Shown one piece after another: positions 43,292 to 55,394 of a stretch of DNA of 64,000 nucleotides; position 1 is the stretch's first letter, and every line of letters begins with the position of its first letter. This DNA comes from Chaetoderma sp. LZ-2023a (lineage: Eukaryota > Mollusca > Caudofoveata > Chaetodermatida > Chaetodermatidae), in the NCBI GenBank assembly GCA_034401795.1, contig CM067366.1, forward strand, positions 78,421,470 to 78,485,469, given 5' to 3'. The notes under the pieces were generated by a model. That model saw nothing but the letters and a program-made list of their open reading frames with translations, ran no database searches and was not told where the DNA came from. A program made the translations under genes and the position numbers.

Positions 43292-45061
43292 ATGTCTGAC
43301 AGAGAGCTGCCTAAACGAAGGCCCAAATTTACATGTGACGAGTTAGAAGCTCTAGTAGATTCTGTTGCCAGTCGGCATGAGATAAATTTTACAAAGTTTT
43401 GCTATAGGATTACGAACAAGGCAAAACAAGAGGCGTGGCATGGCATTATGAACAGTGTTAATGCTGTCGCACCTGTACATTGTAGCATTGACGAAATACG
43501 ACGCAAATGGAGAGACTGGTCTTCTGTAGTAAAGATGAAGGAGCAAAATCGTAGGAAGAGCCAAAAGAAAACTGGCAGAGATGGTAAAATTATAGTTCTT
43601 ACCCAGAGTGAAACCAAGCTCATTGATATACTAGGGGAGACAGCACTTAGTGGTATTGACAGTGGCATAGACATCCTATCCTCAAGACTAAAGGGGTTGG
43701 CTTCAGCATCCGCATCACCATTAAGATCGCCAGCAACGACATTAGCTTCAACATCGACATTAGATTCAAAATCAACATTAGCTTCAACATCATCCCGTAG
43801 CAATGCCAATGCATCCAGCAAAGAAACATCCAAAGTGATAGACAAATCGCCATCGGAATGCAATAGCCATTCGCCCACAGTCGTCAGCCGCAAACCCGCA
43901 AATACTGACAGAGACAGCAGCGGACGTAGCAGCCCTAAGTCATCTGGCAGGTAATTAAGTGTACACTACATCAGTTGTTGATGGTTACTAAGCAATATAA
44001 ATAAATTGTTTCTCTATGTGTGTAAGGTATGGTATCGTGATGAGCAATCACTCGTAATGTAGGCTACCCAATTATAAGAGACATACACGGTTAATAAATC
44101 AAACAAAAATATAACTAACAAAGGATTGTAGTTGTTTCAGAGGCCAGCAGATTTACATGCACATTCTATCATGAGGAAGGCATATTGTCATCTGATTATG
44201 ATGTTATGGTGTAAAGATAAATCGGATCCATTTGTTGTTTATCCGTATTGAACATCGCCATAATAACCCTTTGGACCGGAAAGGGCAAATACGAAAGATT
44301 ATTTACAAGTTATAAGTTGAACATTTTCAAGCTAATTTTACTGGTAGGTGTTGATGTCTACTATTAAACAGCTTATCTGTGTGATTGTCTTGAAATTAAG
44401 ATTTTGAGATTTCAAGGCTCAAGGTTTTGACTGTGCTTGTGCGATTACGTGATTAAATCGAAAATCGTGATTATTTCTTTAATCGTGAATTTATACGATT
44501 AAATTTTAAATAATCGAAAAATCGTGACCATTCTCTACTGCATATAATATTTCAAAGCCAATCTTATTGATGCGACCTGCCATGAAAATTCAAATTTTTA
44601 TCAGTGTATGTCCATTTCCGGGCCAAGAGAAGGCTATTTTTGAAAATGTATCACTGGAATGCCTGATTCGATTCTCGAGTCAGTGATTCCATTGATAAAT
44701 TTTCAAAAACAGTCTACTCTGGGCATGGAAATGGACAATTCTAAAGCATCTCTGTAGTGATCACTCAAAGCAATAATAGCACAAGCCTGGTTTTGAGGAC
44801 ATAAAGTGTTATAAACATGGCTAAATGAACGTCTGTATGTTTTATTTTTCTACATCTTGCAGCAAGCGTAAACCAGCCGCAGTATGTGAGGCAGCGACAG
44901 ATGTAAGTTTTGAACTGCTGGAAATAGAGAGAAAGCGACTTCGTGTTGATGAAGAACGTCTGGAAGTAGAAAAACAGAGGCCTGACATCGATACGCGAAA
45001 GCTGTCATTGCTAGAAGACTTCGTAAAGCAATTCACTAGCGGTGCCATGCGCTATGCTGAA

Positions 45062-45125
<64 letters not shown>

Positions 45126-45169
45126 CCAATGGAATTGTATATAATTTGTTGCAACACCTAGACAAGTAA
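43292..45169 (+). CDS. Myb/SANT-like DNA-binding domain protein, two exons (43292-43950, 44863-45169)
   Basis: Exon 1 starts at MSDRELPKRR and has a Myb/SANT-like domain at about residues 11-85: FTCDELEALVDSV, then EAWHGIMNSVNAV and EIRRKWRDWSSVV, with the expected tryptophans. A Ser/Thr-rich linker follows. The donor CAG|GTAATT at 43,950 and acceptor TTGCAG|C at 44,862 join in phase two and give one open frame of 321 residues. Exon 2 encodes a coiled coil (LLEIERKRLRVDEERLEVEK), then 21 Asn from pure AAT. Such proteins are often annotated as NAIF1-like or as Harbinger-associated Myb proteins; I see no Harbinger nuclease nearby. Start: an in-frame upstream ATG at 43,208 exists but the second fits the domain better. 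It is probably a DNA-binding regulator. Confidence 0.82.
44604..44742. mobile_element. Hairpin MITE in the intron of the Myb/SANT gene
   Basis: 'gtccatttccgggcc' and 'tttttgaaaatgtatcactgg' are inverted as 'gataaattttcaaaaacagt' and 'gggcatggaaatggac' around a central 'ctcgagtcag' loop. It is one of at least eight copies of the same hairpin theme in the window. Confidence 0.75.
45062..45124 (+). repeat. (AAT)21 coding for a polyasparagine tract
   Basis: Twenty-one perfect AAT codons lie in exon 2 of the Myb/SANT gene. The run is uninterrupted and likely length-polymorphic, yet the frame continues to a proper stop. Confidence 0.95.
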
Positions 45170-46379
45170 AGAAGCATCCAAATAATATTCAATTTTGTTA
45201 TTAGATGTTATATTGTATCTTAATACCAACATTTACTTGGAATTATGATCTTCACTTCAACCAAGTGATGTGCCTTATTGATTGGTGGTGGAGGGGTGGG
45301 GTTATTTCCACTATGCCACCACTTCCGTCCAAGAGTGACAGGTCTCATATTCGCCAGCAATACAAATCTTGCTGTGCCCCTCCTATTCATCTGAGGCTCG
45401 CTGTCCTCGTGTTCTATCTGTCGTTATCATTCTATTTGGTGTGTATATGAAAATCTATCCTGCATGTATGTGCATTAATGTTGTTGCTGCTGTAATTGGT
45501 ATAAAACTGCATGACTGGGTAATAAATGGTATTAAGAACTTGAAAGATCTAGCAAAACGTGCCAGTTATAGTATCTTACTCAATTATTTCAGTTTGATAA
45601 CAAGAGCATTCGGGGATTGTAAACCCTTACCCCCTGTGTGCCCATGTGAAATTGCCTGCGTACGCATATATGTGTATGCATGTCGCTCCATGTGTGCGCG
45701 TGTGTCATATTGACAGACAGATTGACTAAATAACTGACACACATAGCCGATCACTAAACCACGCAGTACGCCTCTAGGGAAAGGGTAATTGTGAATGTTG
45801 TTAAGATTTAAAAGGTAAGAGAAGTCGCTATCAGCTCTCAATCGATTAATTGTTATAGTCAAATATAACATTCTGCTTGCAAATGGACTCTTACTCGTGG
45901 AAATCATCTGAAAGTCTACCAGAAGAGGGGGAGAAATAAACTAGTTAGAGAAAATTTCTCTCTAAGGGGTGTGCAAACTGTGAAATGTTTTGTCTGAACA
46001 TGTTGTTTCCACACCAACACTTAAAACATTTGAAAATGGTTTAGGTAGGCTTTGGCATAGTCAAGAGGCAATGCAGGACTACACCGTACACGCAACCCAT
46101 GACCAGAAGTGATGGCACAGGCATGGAGATAAATGAAGAAGAGATGAACATAAGGCCTAATTGTCCTGTGCTCAGTATTATTACCTAGATTATAACTCTC
46201 AATTTTTATGGTATAGCAACTGATTATAATTAAACTTCTGGTTTAGGTATGCCAAATCAATTCACTTCTGTTGTTTTGCTGGTATTGTTTATGTTTCTAA
46301 ATCACGTTTGACAATTTAAATGCCCTATTTCAGGGGCTCTTATTTTTAATTCTTTAATTCTTTATTAGTTGCTCTTAGT
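45170..46379. other. No gene seen
   Basis: 3' flank of the Myb/SANT gene. I see no Harbinger nuclease and no further exon. Confidence 0.45.
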
Positions 46380-48883
46380 GCAATGGCTGAACCATCCAAT
46401 TATCCTCATCCTTCGAAACCTTGTGTTGACCCAACTCTTCGCAGTTATCTTCTAGGAATAATTTTATTTTTCTTATGATCCTACAAGTTCCTTTGTCATT
46501 TTGATTTCACTAGATTTCGTTTTGCTCATGAATCTTCTCATGTATTAGTCTCTTCCTATCAGCCTCCATCTTTCGACCTGTTCTCTCAAAAAATTGGAAT
46601 CAATCATCTTTCGATTCTCCTAATATCAATCTGCAAATAAGTGCATCAGTCTTTATTATTTTTAATGTGAATAGTGGTTTGCTATCTTTTAGTATCATAT
46701 CTGGCCTGATTTATTTTTCACATGGGTTTTCAGTCTTTCTTTTCTATCAGTAGGATCCCTCGCCATGATGAAGCATATTTATGGGTGAATGTAATCTTGT
46801 CACAATAATAAGGGTTAGTCTACATAAGGTATCTCCTCTAATCCTTTTGGCTTATCAAGATGTACACCGCTCCTTTCTCGAGTTCAGTAGAAATTTTGAC
46901 CTTTTTATTTGTCAAGTGATATGTCTATTTCTGTTATTTTCATATGGAGCTGTTTTCTCTGCCTTATCTATTCAAGCCTATTTTTATTCTTCTAAATTTT
47001 AACTTTCCCAGGCATTATTAAATAAATTCCTCAAGGGGGCCTAACCAAGATGATTGGGTCATTGCCTTCGCGTGGATTGTGGAATATGGTTTTTTTCCTT
47101 TCACCCTTCTGTGTGGTTTCAGTCCTTTGTCCTTATCCATCATTGATCTGGTCACAGGTTTGATGGACTTCTTTCCTGTTTAATCATCTGATAAAGATAT
47201 TAACAACTGGGCTCATATAATACTAGCTTTGTTTTAGAATTAGATTTGTAAAATAGGATTCTGCAGGTTTATTCTGGTCCTAGCTGTCATGCTTAAGCGC
47301 TTCTATAAAATCTCTTCTCTATCAGGGGTGGGGATGGGTATAGCTAGCCTCATACATGTTTAGGTATCAGATTTCCTACATATAAGGTACAATCAACGTA
47401 GTCATTGAATCCCTTTTTTCTATCAAACCCTGTTGGTCTCCTCTGACATTAGTCCTGCTTCTGTTCCTGATCAATAATTTTCTGCTCTTTTCAAGTAGGA
47501 TACAGTGGAGGAAATTGCAGAATCCAAAGACTTTAAGGATTATGAAGTGCTGGCAGATCATCTTTTATAGGGTCTCGGCTCTTATCTTCAACTCATATAT
47601 TATCCTTTTCTGACAACTTCCAAAAGATTTACACTTCATGTCCTTATGATTTAATACTAATTCTGTTGTATATTTTGGAATTATTTTGTCTGGAACCCAT
47701 GGCTGCTTTGATGCTGTTTGAGACAAATATGACTTACAGTCAAATCGTTTTATAATATTCAACTCTTTTCCTGATATGTTGTCTCAGAAATGGAGTTCAT
47801 CGATGAAAGGAATAATATGGACATGGAGTCATTTTGGCCAGTCATCACTGGTCTCGTCAAGGATAAGGGACAGTGTTTTCTGATATTTCCATACATACAG
47901 AATTGATCCTAACTGGATCTGGGTTCTTTTAATTACATCATGGCCAGTCTGGGATTCCTCTGGCTTGGAAGGTTCCTTAATTGTGTTAAAATTTGGGCCG
48001 AATGGAGTCAGCTTTGTGTACGAAGGTCAAGTCTGGTAATTCAGAATTTTGTCCTTCACCACGACCGCAAACACTGCATTTTCATTCGCTGGGTGTCATC
48101 GGGACCAATTCACCAGTTTATCCATCTGCAGGTCCCTTTTGATGTCTTGTTCTTACGTGTTAGGGGGAGGGGATCGCTATGGAATTTCCTCTCGTACTTG
48201 TGTCTATGGAATCAGATAAAGTAGTCTTACTACTCTCTTCCTTTTCAGGAACTAAAACAGGAACTAATACTCTAGTATTCCTCTTCAATACTCTGGAATA
48301 TTTGAGAATGAAGAGATAGTGTGTCTTTCACAAGCCACCTATCTGCTCATGCAGTCATTTCTATAGTAGTGACTTTCATCAACAAGCAGGGCAGTTGAGG
48401 TTATCATATTTTGTCTGGAGTCTTGGTCTTCCTCCTGCAGTGGAGATGTCAGGAAATCTTTCAGCAGCTCACATTCCAGGTAGAATGATTTTCCTTGTAG
48501 CTCATTTATTACATACCATTAAGTTTCTACTCAGTATAGTGTCCAGATCTGATGTTCATATTCTTCCACCAGGCTGGGCTCTGGCGGTAGATGCTCTGGC
48601 CCAGTCATAGACTTCACATTTTGTTTACATATCTTCAATTTAACTTTCTAGTGCCAATTGTCTTTAAGAACTTTTGTCAGTGGTTTCTAGTACAATTGTC
48701 TTTAAGAACTTTTGTCAGCAGAATGTATTATCCCTTTAATCACTCCTTCTTGGCCCAATGAGAGTTATTCAGTGGATCTCGTAGTCCTCTTTGTGGAAAT
48801 CCAAAGCGTCTTCCCAATTTTGCGGATTTTCTATCTCGTTTAACAGCAGCTTTCATTTCATCATTTCACAAATCCCCCCACAG
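46380..48883 (+). mobile_element. 5' part of a plus-strand DIRS remnant (family B), gag to RNase H
   Basis: Heavily decayed. NYPHPSKPCVDPTLRSYLLG at 46,395 resembles the conserved gag segment. Around 48,450-48,600 SAAHIPGRMIFLVAHLL is the last RNase H block, and PSWPNESYSVDLVVLFV at 48,745 is the FWP segment found in the other copies. The reverse transcriptase lies between but has no intact motif that I can read. The recombinase of the same element continues after the inserted element at 55,395. Confidence 0.6.
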
Positions 48884-49200
48884 AGCCCCCCCCCCCCCTT
48901 GCGGGTTGGTCTGTTGTTTTATTAACCACTATAAAAACATACTTACCATTCAATCACTACTTGCTAAATCAATTATCTGCATTTAGCTACCAGAATAAGA
49001 TTGTTATGCTTGCATACGCTCCTCCCCATGCCTATTCCTATAAATATGGACCCTCAACCAGGCTACTGGTGAGGTCCATCTCCAGTATATTAACTGATAT
49101 AGACTGGCACCAGTCTGAACTCACTCTATAGTGACGCCTGTCAGTAAGCGAGCTTGAGCATGCGCACTGAAGCCCAAATAGGAAACAGATTCACTTTTCT
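48884..49200. repeat. Left (recombinase-side) terminal repeat of DIRS copy C
   Basis: 'ggtctgttgttttattaacc' at the edge is followed by about 250 bp that reappear inverted at 55,105-55,360, with landmarks 'cctattcctataaatatgga' and 'actggcaccagtct'. Confidence 0.88.
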
Positions 49201-49289
49201 GAATTTAAGTGCCAAATATTATAGGCAAATTCTCAAATCAATTCCACGCGGGGTGGCTGAGACCGGGTCGTAGTGATTGAATGGTAAGT

Positions 49290-49405
49290 ATGTTTTTATA
49301 ATGGTTAATAAAACAACAGACCAACCCACAAGGGGGGTTTGTGGGGGGGGGGGGTTGTTATTACACCACAAAAACATCCATTTCCGTTCAATCACTACTT
49401 GTTAA
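49290..49405. repeat. Internal complementary region of DIRS copy C
   Basis: 'ggttaataaaacaacagacc' pairs with the left outer end and 'gttgttattacaccacaaaa' pairs with the right outer end. A G homopolymer separates the two halves. Confidence 0.85.
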
Positions 49406-49620
49406 ACCCGTAGATTTGGTCAGTGCCCCACTTAAAACATTAGGTGGGAGGCGATTTGAGAATCAACACACAAGGATAAAAATCAAACCAATCTTATCCA
49501 ATAACATAACATAATAGTGCATTTAAATGAATCACACCATGATTATCAAATAAGGAAAACTTGAACTTAGAGATAAATAAAAACCAAAATAAACTCTCAC
49601 CATTTCTTACAGATGCAGTC

Positions 49621-50502
49621 TTAACGAAAATGGCGAGATGTGCTTGGTAAATGGTCTTCGGCTATTTTGGTTAAAATCGTAATATTACGAAAGAAGGAGG
49701 CTTCTGCACTCAGATAAAAGGTTGTAAAAGAGGATTCAGATTTCCATCCTGCAACCTGCATGGCTTCATCTAAAATACCAGCAAAAATCACAAAAGAGGA
49801 AGCCATTCCTCTAACATCGTGAGCTTTAATATGGGAGAGATTAATTTTTTCCGGAGAAGCAATCTCGTAACAAAGCTTAATCGTCTCCCAAATCCATCAG
49901 TATATCGTAAACTTTGAGACCGGCTTAGCTAACTCTTCCGCATAAGAAAACCATAAAAGGGACGGATCAAAGCTTTTGAAATCAGTTCGCTGTTTGTACA
50001 TTCTTAATGCCCTAACAGGATACCAGAGTTTGTCGGAAGGCGAAAAAGACGATAATGATTTTAAAATGATCAGACTAGCAGGAAACCGGTTAGACTGAGT
50101 TTTAGATAAAAATCCCTTCTGATATAAAAAACTAAACCGTCTCCTGAAACTATAAATCTCTCCCTTTCAGCAGAAAAAGCATGAATTTCTGAACGCCATC
50201 TAGCAGAGGCCATTAATACTAATAGAGGAAAGAGGATCAAAATGACGACCTGCCAGCACTTGACGAACCAAAGCCAAGTTCCATGAAGTTAAAGGCTTAG
50301 CTATCGGAGGACGAATATTGCCTAGACCTCTAATAAAAACTATTAATGGTCTTAGTGTCCTTGACATCGGCATACAGAAGGCAAGGAAGAGAAGATGCAG
50401 AGAAAATCTATATCTCCTAACCGTATTAGCTGATAAATGTAAGGAATCAAAGAGATATGTTAAAAAGTCTAATACTTGGGGAATTGAAACAGAATCGGGC
50501 AC
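49621..50502 (-). pseudogene. DIRS tyrosine recombinase (copy C)
   Basis: The minus strand gives SIPQVLDFLTYLFDSLHLSA and NTVRRYRFSLHLLFLAF for the N-terminal arm. The His-x-x-Arg box reads KAHDVRGMAS near 49,820, followed by a frame with EAMQVAGWKSESSFTTFYLS, where the last tyrosine is the likely nucleophile. Stops and shifts lie between about 49,860 and 50,190. It is the best template for reading the decayed copy at the left edge. Confidence 0.82.
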
Positions 50503-50739
50503 GAAACCTTGATCTGAACACCATTCTCCAAAAATTATAAGTCAACACTTGTAAACTCTGTGGGTCGACTCTCTTCTGGAAGAATTGATAATTACTGGAG
50601 ATCTTGAAGAAACTTTATTCTCGTAGACTTTAGTTTCGATATTCTCCAAACACACAGACTGAAGATTTCCGGGTTTGGATGAAGACAAAGACCTCTTACT
50701 TGAGACAGAAGATCCTGGGAGAATGGAAGAAGATGAGGG

Positions 50740-51633
50740 AAGTCTACCACAGAGATCTAGAAGGTCAACAAACCAAATCCTCTTTGGCCAAAAAGGAGCT
50801 ATTAAATGAATCTCGCAGATTTGTTCTTTGACCTTCTTCAACACTAACGAAATCAAAATCGTTGGAGGGAACGCATAGACAAATATTCCTGTCTAGGACT
50901 GAGACAGGGCATCCACCGCCAGGGCTGGACTGACCGGAAAAGGAGACATGAAAGAGGAGATCTGAGCATTCAGAGATGTCGCAAACAGATCTACCAGAGG
51001 ACGATCCATAAAACTGAAAATCGCTTTGACAACCGACCTCTTTAACTGCCATTCTGTGTGGGCGAATTAGCTGGGACGTGACAGTTGGTCCACAAGAAAA
51101 TTCAGACTGCCTGGGACATGAGAAGACACTAGAAGAATCTGATTCTTGCAACACCATAAGAGAAGGTTCCACCCTTCTAGACAAAGGCGGGATGACCTTG
51201 TACCCCTGCTTGTTGATATGAGATCACCGTCGAATTGTCCGACCGAATTGAGACTTTGAGACCTATCACAAGTTCTGACTATGAAAGGAGAGCCTTCTTG
51301 ACAGCACACAATTCCAGAATGTTGATATGAGCTGTCGACTCCTCCAGGGACCAAAGACCGGAAACCGACAGGGAGTCCCATCCCTCCTGAGAAGCGTCTG
51401 TGAAGATAATCGCCTGAGGGGAGGACGTTACCAGTGGAACACCCACCAGAAGCAGAGAACGATCTTTCCAAAAATCTAGAAGAGGAATCAAGTGTTCTCT
51501 GATGGGAATCTGATGGTAAATAGAGTGAACTGACTGCTTCCAAAGGGACATTAATTAAATACATTTGGAAGGATCTTCTCATTAGCGCCGCCCATGGAAT
51601 AACATTCTCTACGCTGACCATCAAACCTATCAC
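50740..51633 (-). pseudogene. DIRS RNase H and connection (copy C)
   Basis: The minus strand gives IIFTDASQEGWDSLSVSGLW, NILELCAVKKALLS and, in another frame, SSHVPGSLNFLVDQLSRPS. These are the first Asp, the Glu and the last Asp blocks. Upstream sequence reads HLIAPFWPKRIWFVDLLDLC, the FWP segment. Several frameshifts separate the blocks. Confidence 0.85.
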
Positions 51634-52480
51634 TCTTAGCAGAAATCTTGCTCAGACCATGGAAGAAGAAGAAGAAGATAGGATTTCCATTGCCACTGAT
51701 AAAGCCTCTATTCTTGGATCTGAGGGGAAGACTATACCCTGGGCCAGATCGAAAGAAACGCCTAGATGCGTGAAGATTTGAGAGGGACCTAGGCTTGATT
51801 TCTTTAGATTTAAAATCCACCCTAGGTTGCATGCCAGACTGCAAACCGTTGGAAGAATTCCTGAGAGAATTGAAGAAGACTTAGTTTACTAACCAATCGT
51901 CTATATAAATCTGGAGATGGATAGAACGATGGTGAAAATTTCTGCCATGGCTGAGACTAGGCGAGAAAAAGAAAAGGAGTCGTGGTCAGGCCAAAAAGCA
52001 TGGCGCGAAACTGCCAAACACGATCTTAGTAAGCAAATCTCAGGAATTTTCTGAAGGAAGGGTAAATGAAAACATGAAAGGCGTCATTTTGGTCGATGGA
52101 AACGACCACATACCCTGATCTAGACTGGAAATTATCTGGGAGATGGTCTCCATCTTGACTTGGGAGTAAGAATCATGAGATTTAATCATGTCATACACCC
52201 TTGTTAAATTAAAATTAATGCAGATTTGAATGTTTCAGAGTGAATAGAGATCATTTTACTAAGATTTAATGACAGAGTAGGAAATCCTACCCTAGGCTGA
52301 ACACTCTCATGTATGTACAAATTCCTTAGAATTAACATAATTGACAAAGAAAACTAACATGTTAATGACCAAATTGTCAATTGAAAGGACCAGAGGAGAC
52401 AAGAAAGAAGAATTATAAGAGGAAAGAACCGACACAAAAGAAGGCAGGTCTATAGAAAACTCGTCCTTAAAAGGAAGAGA
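51634..52480 (-). pseudogene. DIRS reverse transcriptase (copy C)
   Basis: The catalytic box near 51,905 reads IYIDDW and box A near 52,110 reads SIDQNDAF. The C-terminal region includes LRSKNRGFISGNGNP and SKISAKSDRFDG. Frameshifts abound, but YIDD is preserved, unlike the YIND of copy D1. Confidence 0.75.
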
Positions 52481-53051
52481 AAGAGTCTAAGCAATCCACC
52501 AGTGAGCCAGCAACCAGTCATCCGAAGAGACCCTGACTGGACAAAATCTCCTCAGCCCTGACCGACTAGGGAATAGAAGAATTAGATGAAGGATTAGGAG
52601 ATGGAGAAGAAAAAAGAAGAGAAGAGTCACCAGAGGCCATAGAATCAACAGTTCATCTGGAAAGAGGAGAGCGAGATCTCTTGGAAGCTAGAAGAGAAGA
52701 AAACTGTAAAGAATCAGAAAAGGAAAAAGATTGGTCAGAAGGAACGTCAACAGATACAACATCCTGACCAGAGGACATGGAAAGAATAGAGAAAAAGGCT
52801 GAAGGGACGAATCCCTAAAAACAGACACAATGAGCAAACCAGACCTTAATAAACAATTAGAAACTCGAGCTCAAAAGAGAGAACGACAGAAACATTTGGA
52901 TCAAGATGATCAAAAGAGGAAGAAGAGGAAGAAGGAGGAAGAGTTGAATTAAGAAGAATGGAAGATGAAGAGGAAAGAACAGGACCAGAAGATCCCTGGA
53001 GAGGATTGATAGAAGATGAAATACGGGAAAACCCCGGAGGAGGGAAAAAAG

Positions 53052-53059
<8 letters not shown>

Positions 53060-53108
<49 letters not shown>
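53060..53108. repeat. (GA)n microsatellite in the DIRS copy C body
   Basis: An uninterrupted GA run of about 48 bp lies between the reverse transcriptase and gag regions. It produces spurious SLSLSL frames on the minus strand. Confidence 0.95.
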
Positions 53109-53113
<5 letters not shown>

Positions 53114-53583
53114 TATACTTATCTTTACTCATTATTATTAAAGACTTAGAACTTAGAACCCATATTATCATCTTGTAAAGAGGTATGTCATTGAGTTTGA
53201 TATGCTAATAAAAGGAATGATTGATAGAATGATAATGAATGCCGGGAACAGCTGGATGTTAAATACACAAAACACTAATACTTGATTATGATTAAACACT
53301 ACAGGATGGATCACGAAGCAAAATGCTGAAAAACAGAGGCGATATAAAATCTAAGCAAAAAGACCCACCTAAACCATGACAACGCAGAAAAAAACCCTCG
53401 ACTTTTATTCCTTCTTCCTTCACCCTAATCTTATTTCTCGATTCTCAGCATTTTCTAGCTCTCGTAATCATTAATCTTAGAGTCATTCTCTTCCCTACGA
53501 ATCCACTACTGAATCTTTTCCTTTCAGCGCCTGTCAGAATTAGAGTAAGAATTACGCTAGAAACAGGGATTTTCTCCAAGAAA

Positions 53584-54318
53584 TTAATTCCCTTTGGATA
53601 AAATAAATATGTCAACCTGCCGACATAAGAGGAAACAAGAGTGCGAAAAAAGGCTGAACGGCCCGAAGACAACTGGCCATCTGAAGTTGGATGAATTAAT
53701 TATCGACTGCAACAAAAAAACCATCCGGCAACCAGTCGGACCTGGACTTCCTACAAAACCGGAAGTCAAACCGGAAACGGACGGAACGGAAGTAAGAACC
53801 GGATCTTGAAGACCTGGATGTCTTGCAAAACCGGAAGCCATACTGGAAACGGACAGAACGGAAGAAGCACCGGAAAACGGAAGTAAACCCGAGTCTCGAG
53901 GACCCGAGTCCTCCACAATGGAACCGGAAGAACTAGCAAGGCTAGAATGTGAACTCTTAGCTATAGGCAACCTACGGAGAATCTTGACGACCGGTATGAC
54001 CGAAAAACTGGCATTAGCATAAGGCTTTTGGACGTTAGCTTCCGCCTCCACCACCACTGCCTGAGGGTTATGCCTATCACCCTCAAGTCTAATGTGGATT
54101 TGACCCGGTGACCTGCACGAGCTCACCTTTGAGAGCTTTGTCCCTCTAGACTTTAGTTTTGTAGACCTAATAACCTGCATTGACGATAGAGTGATCGGTT
54201 TCCCCCATTTGCAGGAACGCCCGCTAGCCCTCGGGCTATAGTCGGAACCAGAAGAAACTTCCTGTTTCTTGGCCTCCATGATGGCAGAAGATATCCTTTC
54301 GTCTAAAGATTTAGTCAA
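53584..54318 (-). pseudogene. DIRS gag-like frame (copy C)
   Basis: The frame starts MTKSLDERISSAIMEAKKQE and includes GIHIRL-type basic stretches, then a short internal repeat in which SGFARHPGLQDP and SGFVGSPGPTG alternate with SVPSVSGLTS. That repeat is the same unit expanded tenfold at 3.2-4.4 kb. No cysteine head is visible in this frame. Confidence 0.68.
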
Positions 54319-55104
54319 AACTGCAGCGAAGGATTCAAATCTCGCAAATAAGGCTAACAGCTTCCGAATTCGCCGAAGAGGCCCCCCCCCTCGTTGCTGC
54401 TGGGATAGACATATTAGAATATTGCAAAAGACACAGCTTTTGTCTTACTAGCAACGGAGGTAGGGGAAGGACGACTAGAGGGCAGCGCTGTACGGACGAA
54501 TAATCCTTAATGAAAAATGAAAACCCACACATCGATGCGGGGTACACGTAGTGCACTTAAAACAGACATGTCCTCCATATTCCACAGAATGAACACGTTC
54601 ACAGATTGAGGACTTTCACTTGATTTATCGTTCGTAAAAACGAAAAAAGATTACGAAAGAAGCATACAGCTTAGAATTTCGATAAAAGGAGTCTAGAAAC
54701 ATGCAAGCGCCTTTCAAAGAAAGACCGGAAAGTTCAAATTCAAGATTGTTTTCTATCATAGGCAAATAAACGTAATTCCTTGTAAAGCACTATTTTTTCT
54801 TTTAACTGAAAGTGATTAAGGGCTCACTGGAGTAATTGAGTGTTTTTATATGATGATGACTTAGGCATATTAAAGTTGTTACCACGAAAACGAAACCCAC
54901 GAAAACCGGTAACATTTATATACATAGTTATAAAGTTCAATATAACCACGAAATACTTACAAAAACATAATTTTGGGAGGATAGCCTTCATAGTAGGCAT
55001 ATTTTAGCATGAGGAAGTCCTTCAATAGTAAGCTGACACAGCGCAAAGCTATAAACACTTTCTGATAATATTTGTGCACTTGTTCTGCTTGCAGAATAAT
55101 TGAA

Positions 55105-55394
55105 AGTTGAATCTGCTTCCTATTTGGGCTTCAGTGCACATGCGCAATCGCGCTTAGTGATAGGCGTCACTATGGAGTGAGTACAGACTGGTGCCAGTCT
55201 ATATCAGTTAATATACTGGAGATGGACCTAACCAGTAGCCTGGTTGAGGCTCCATATTTATAGGAATAGGCATGGGGAGGAGTGTATGCAAGCATAAAAA
55301 TCTTATTCTGGTACCTAAATGCAGATAATTGATTTAGCAAGTAGTGATTGAATGGTAATGGATGGTTTTTGTGGTGTAATAACAACTTCAATAT
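55105..55394. repeat. Right (gag-side) terminal repeat of DIRS copy C
   Basis: Inverse of 48,940-49,200; it ends with 'gtggtgtaataacaac', which the internal complementary region matches. Confidence 0.88.

Larger units (their letters stand above)
48884..55394 (-). mobile_element. DIRS-like retrotransposon (copy C), nearly full length, inactive
   Basis: On the minus strand the order is gag, reverse transcriptase, RNase H and tyrosine recombinase. Inverted terminal repeats lie at about 48,940-49,200 and 55,105-55,360. An internal complementary region at 49,290-49,405 pairs first with 48,899-48,947 and then with 55,345-55,394, the diagnostic DIRS arrangement. Frameshifts and stops are frequent. 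It has inserted between the RNase H and recombinase of a plus-strand DIRS element. Confidence 0.9.
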
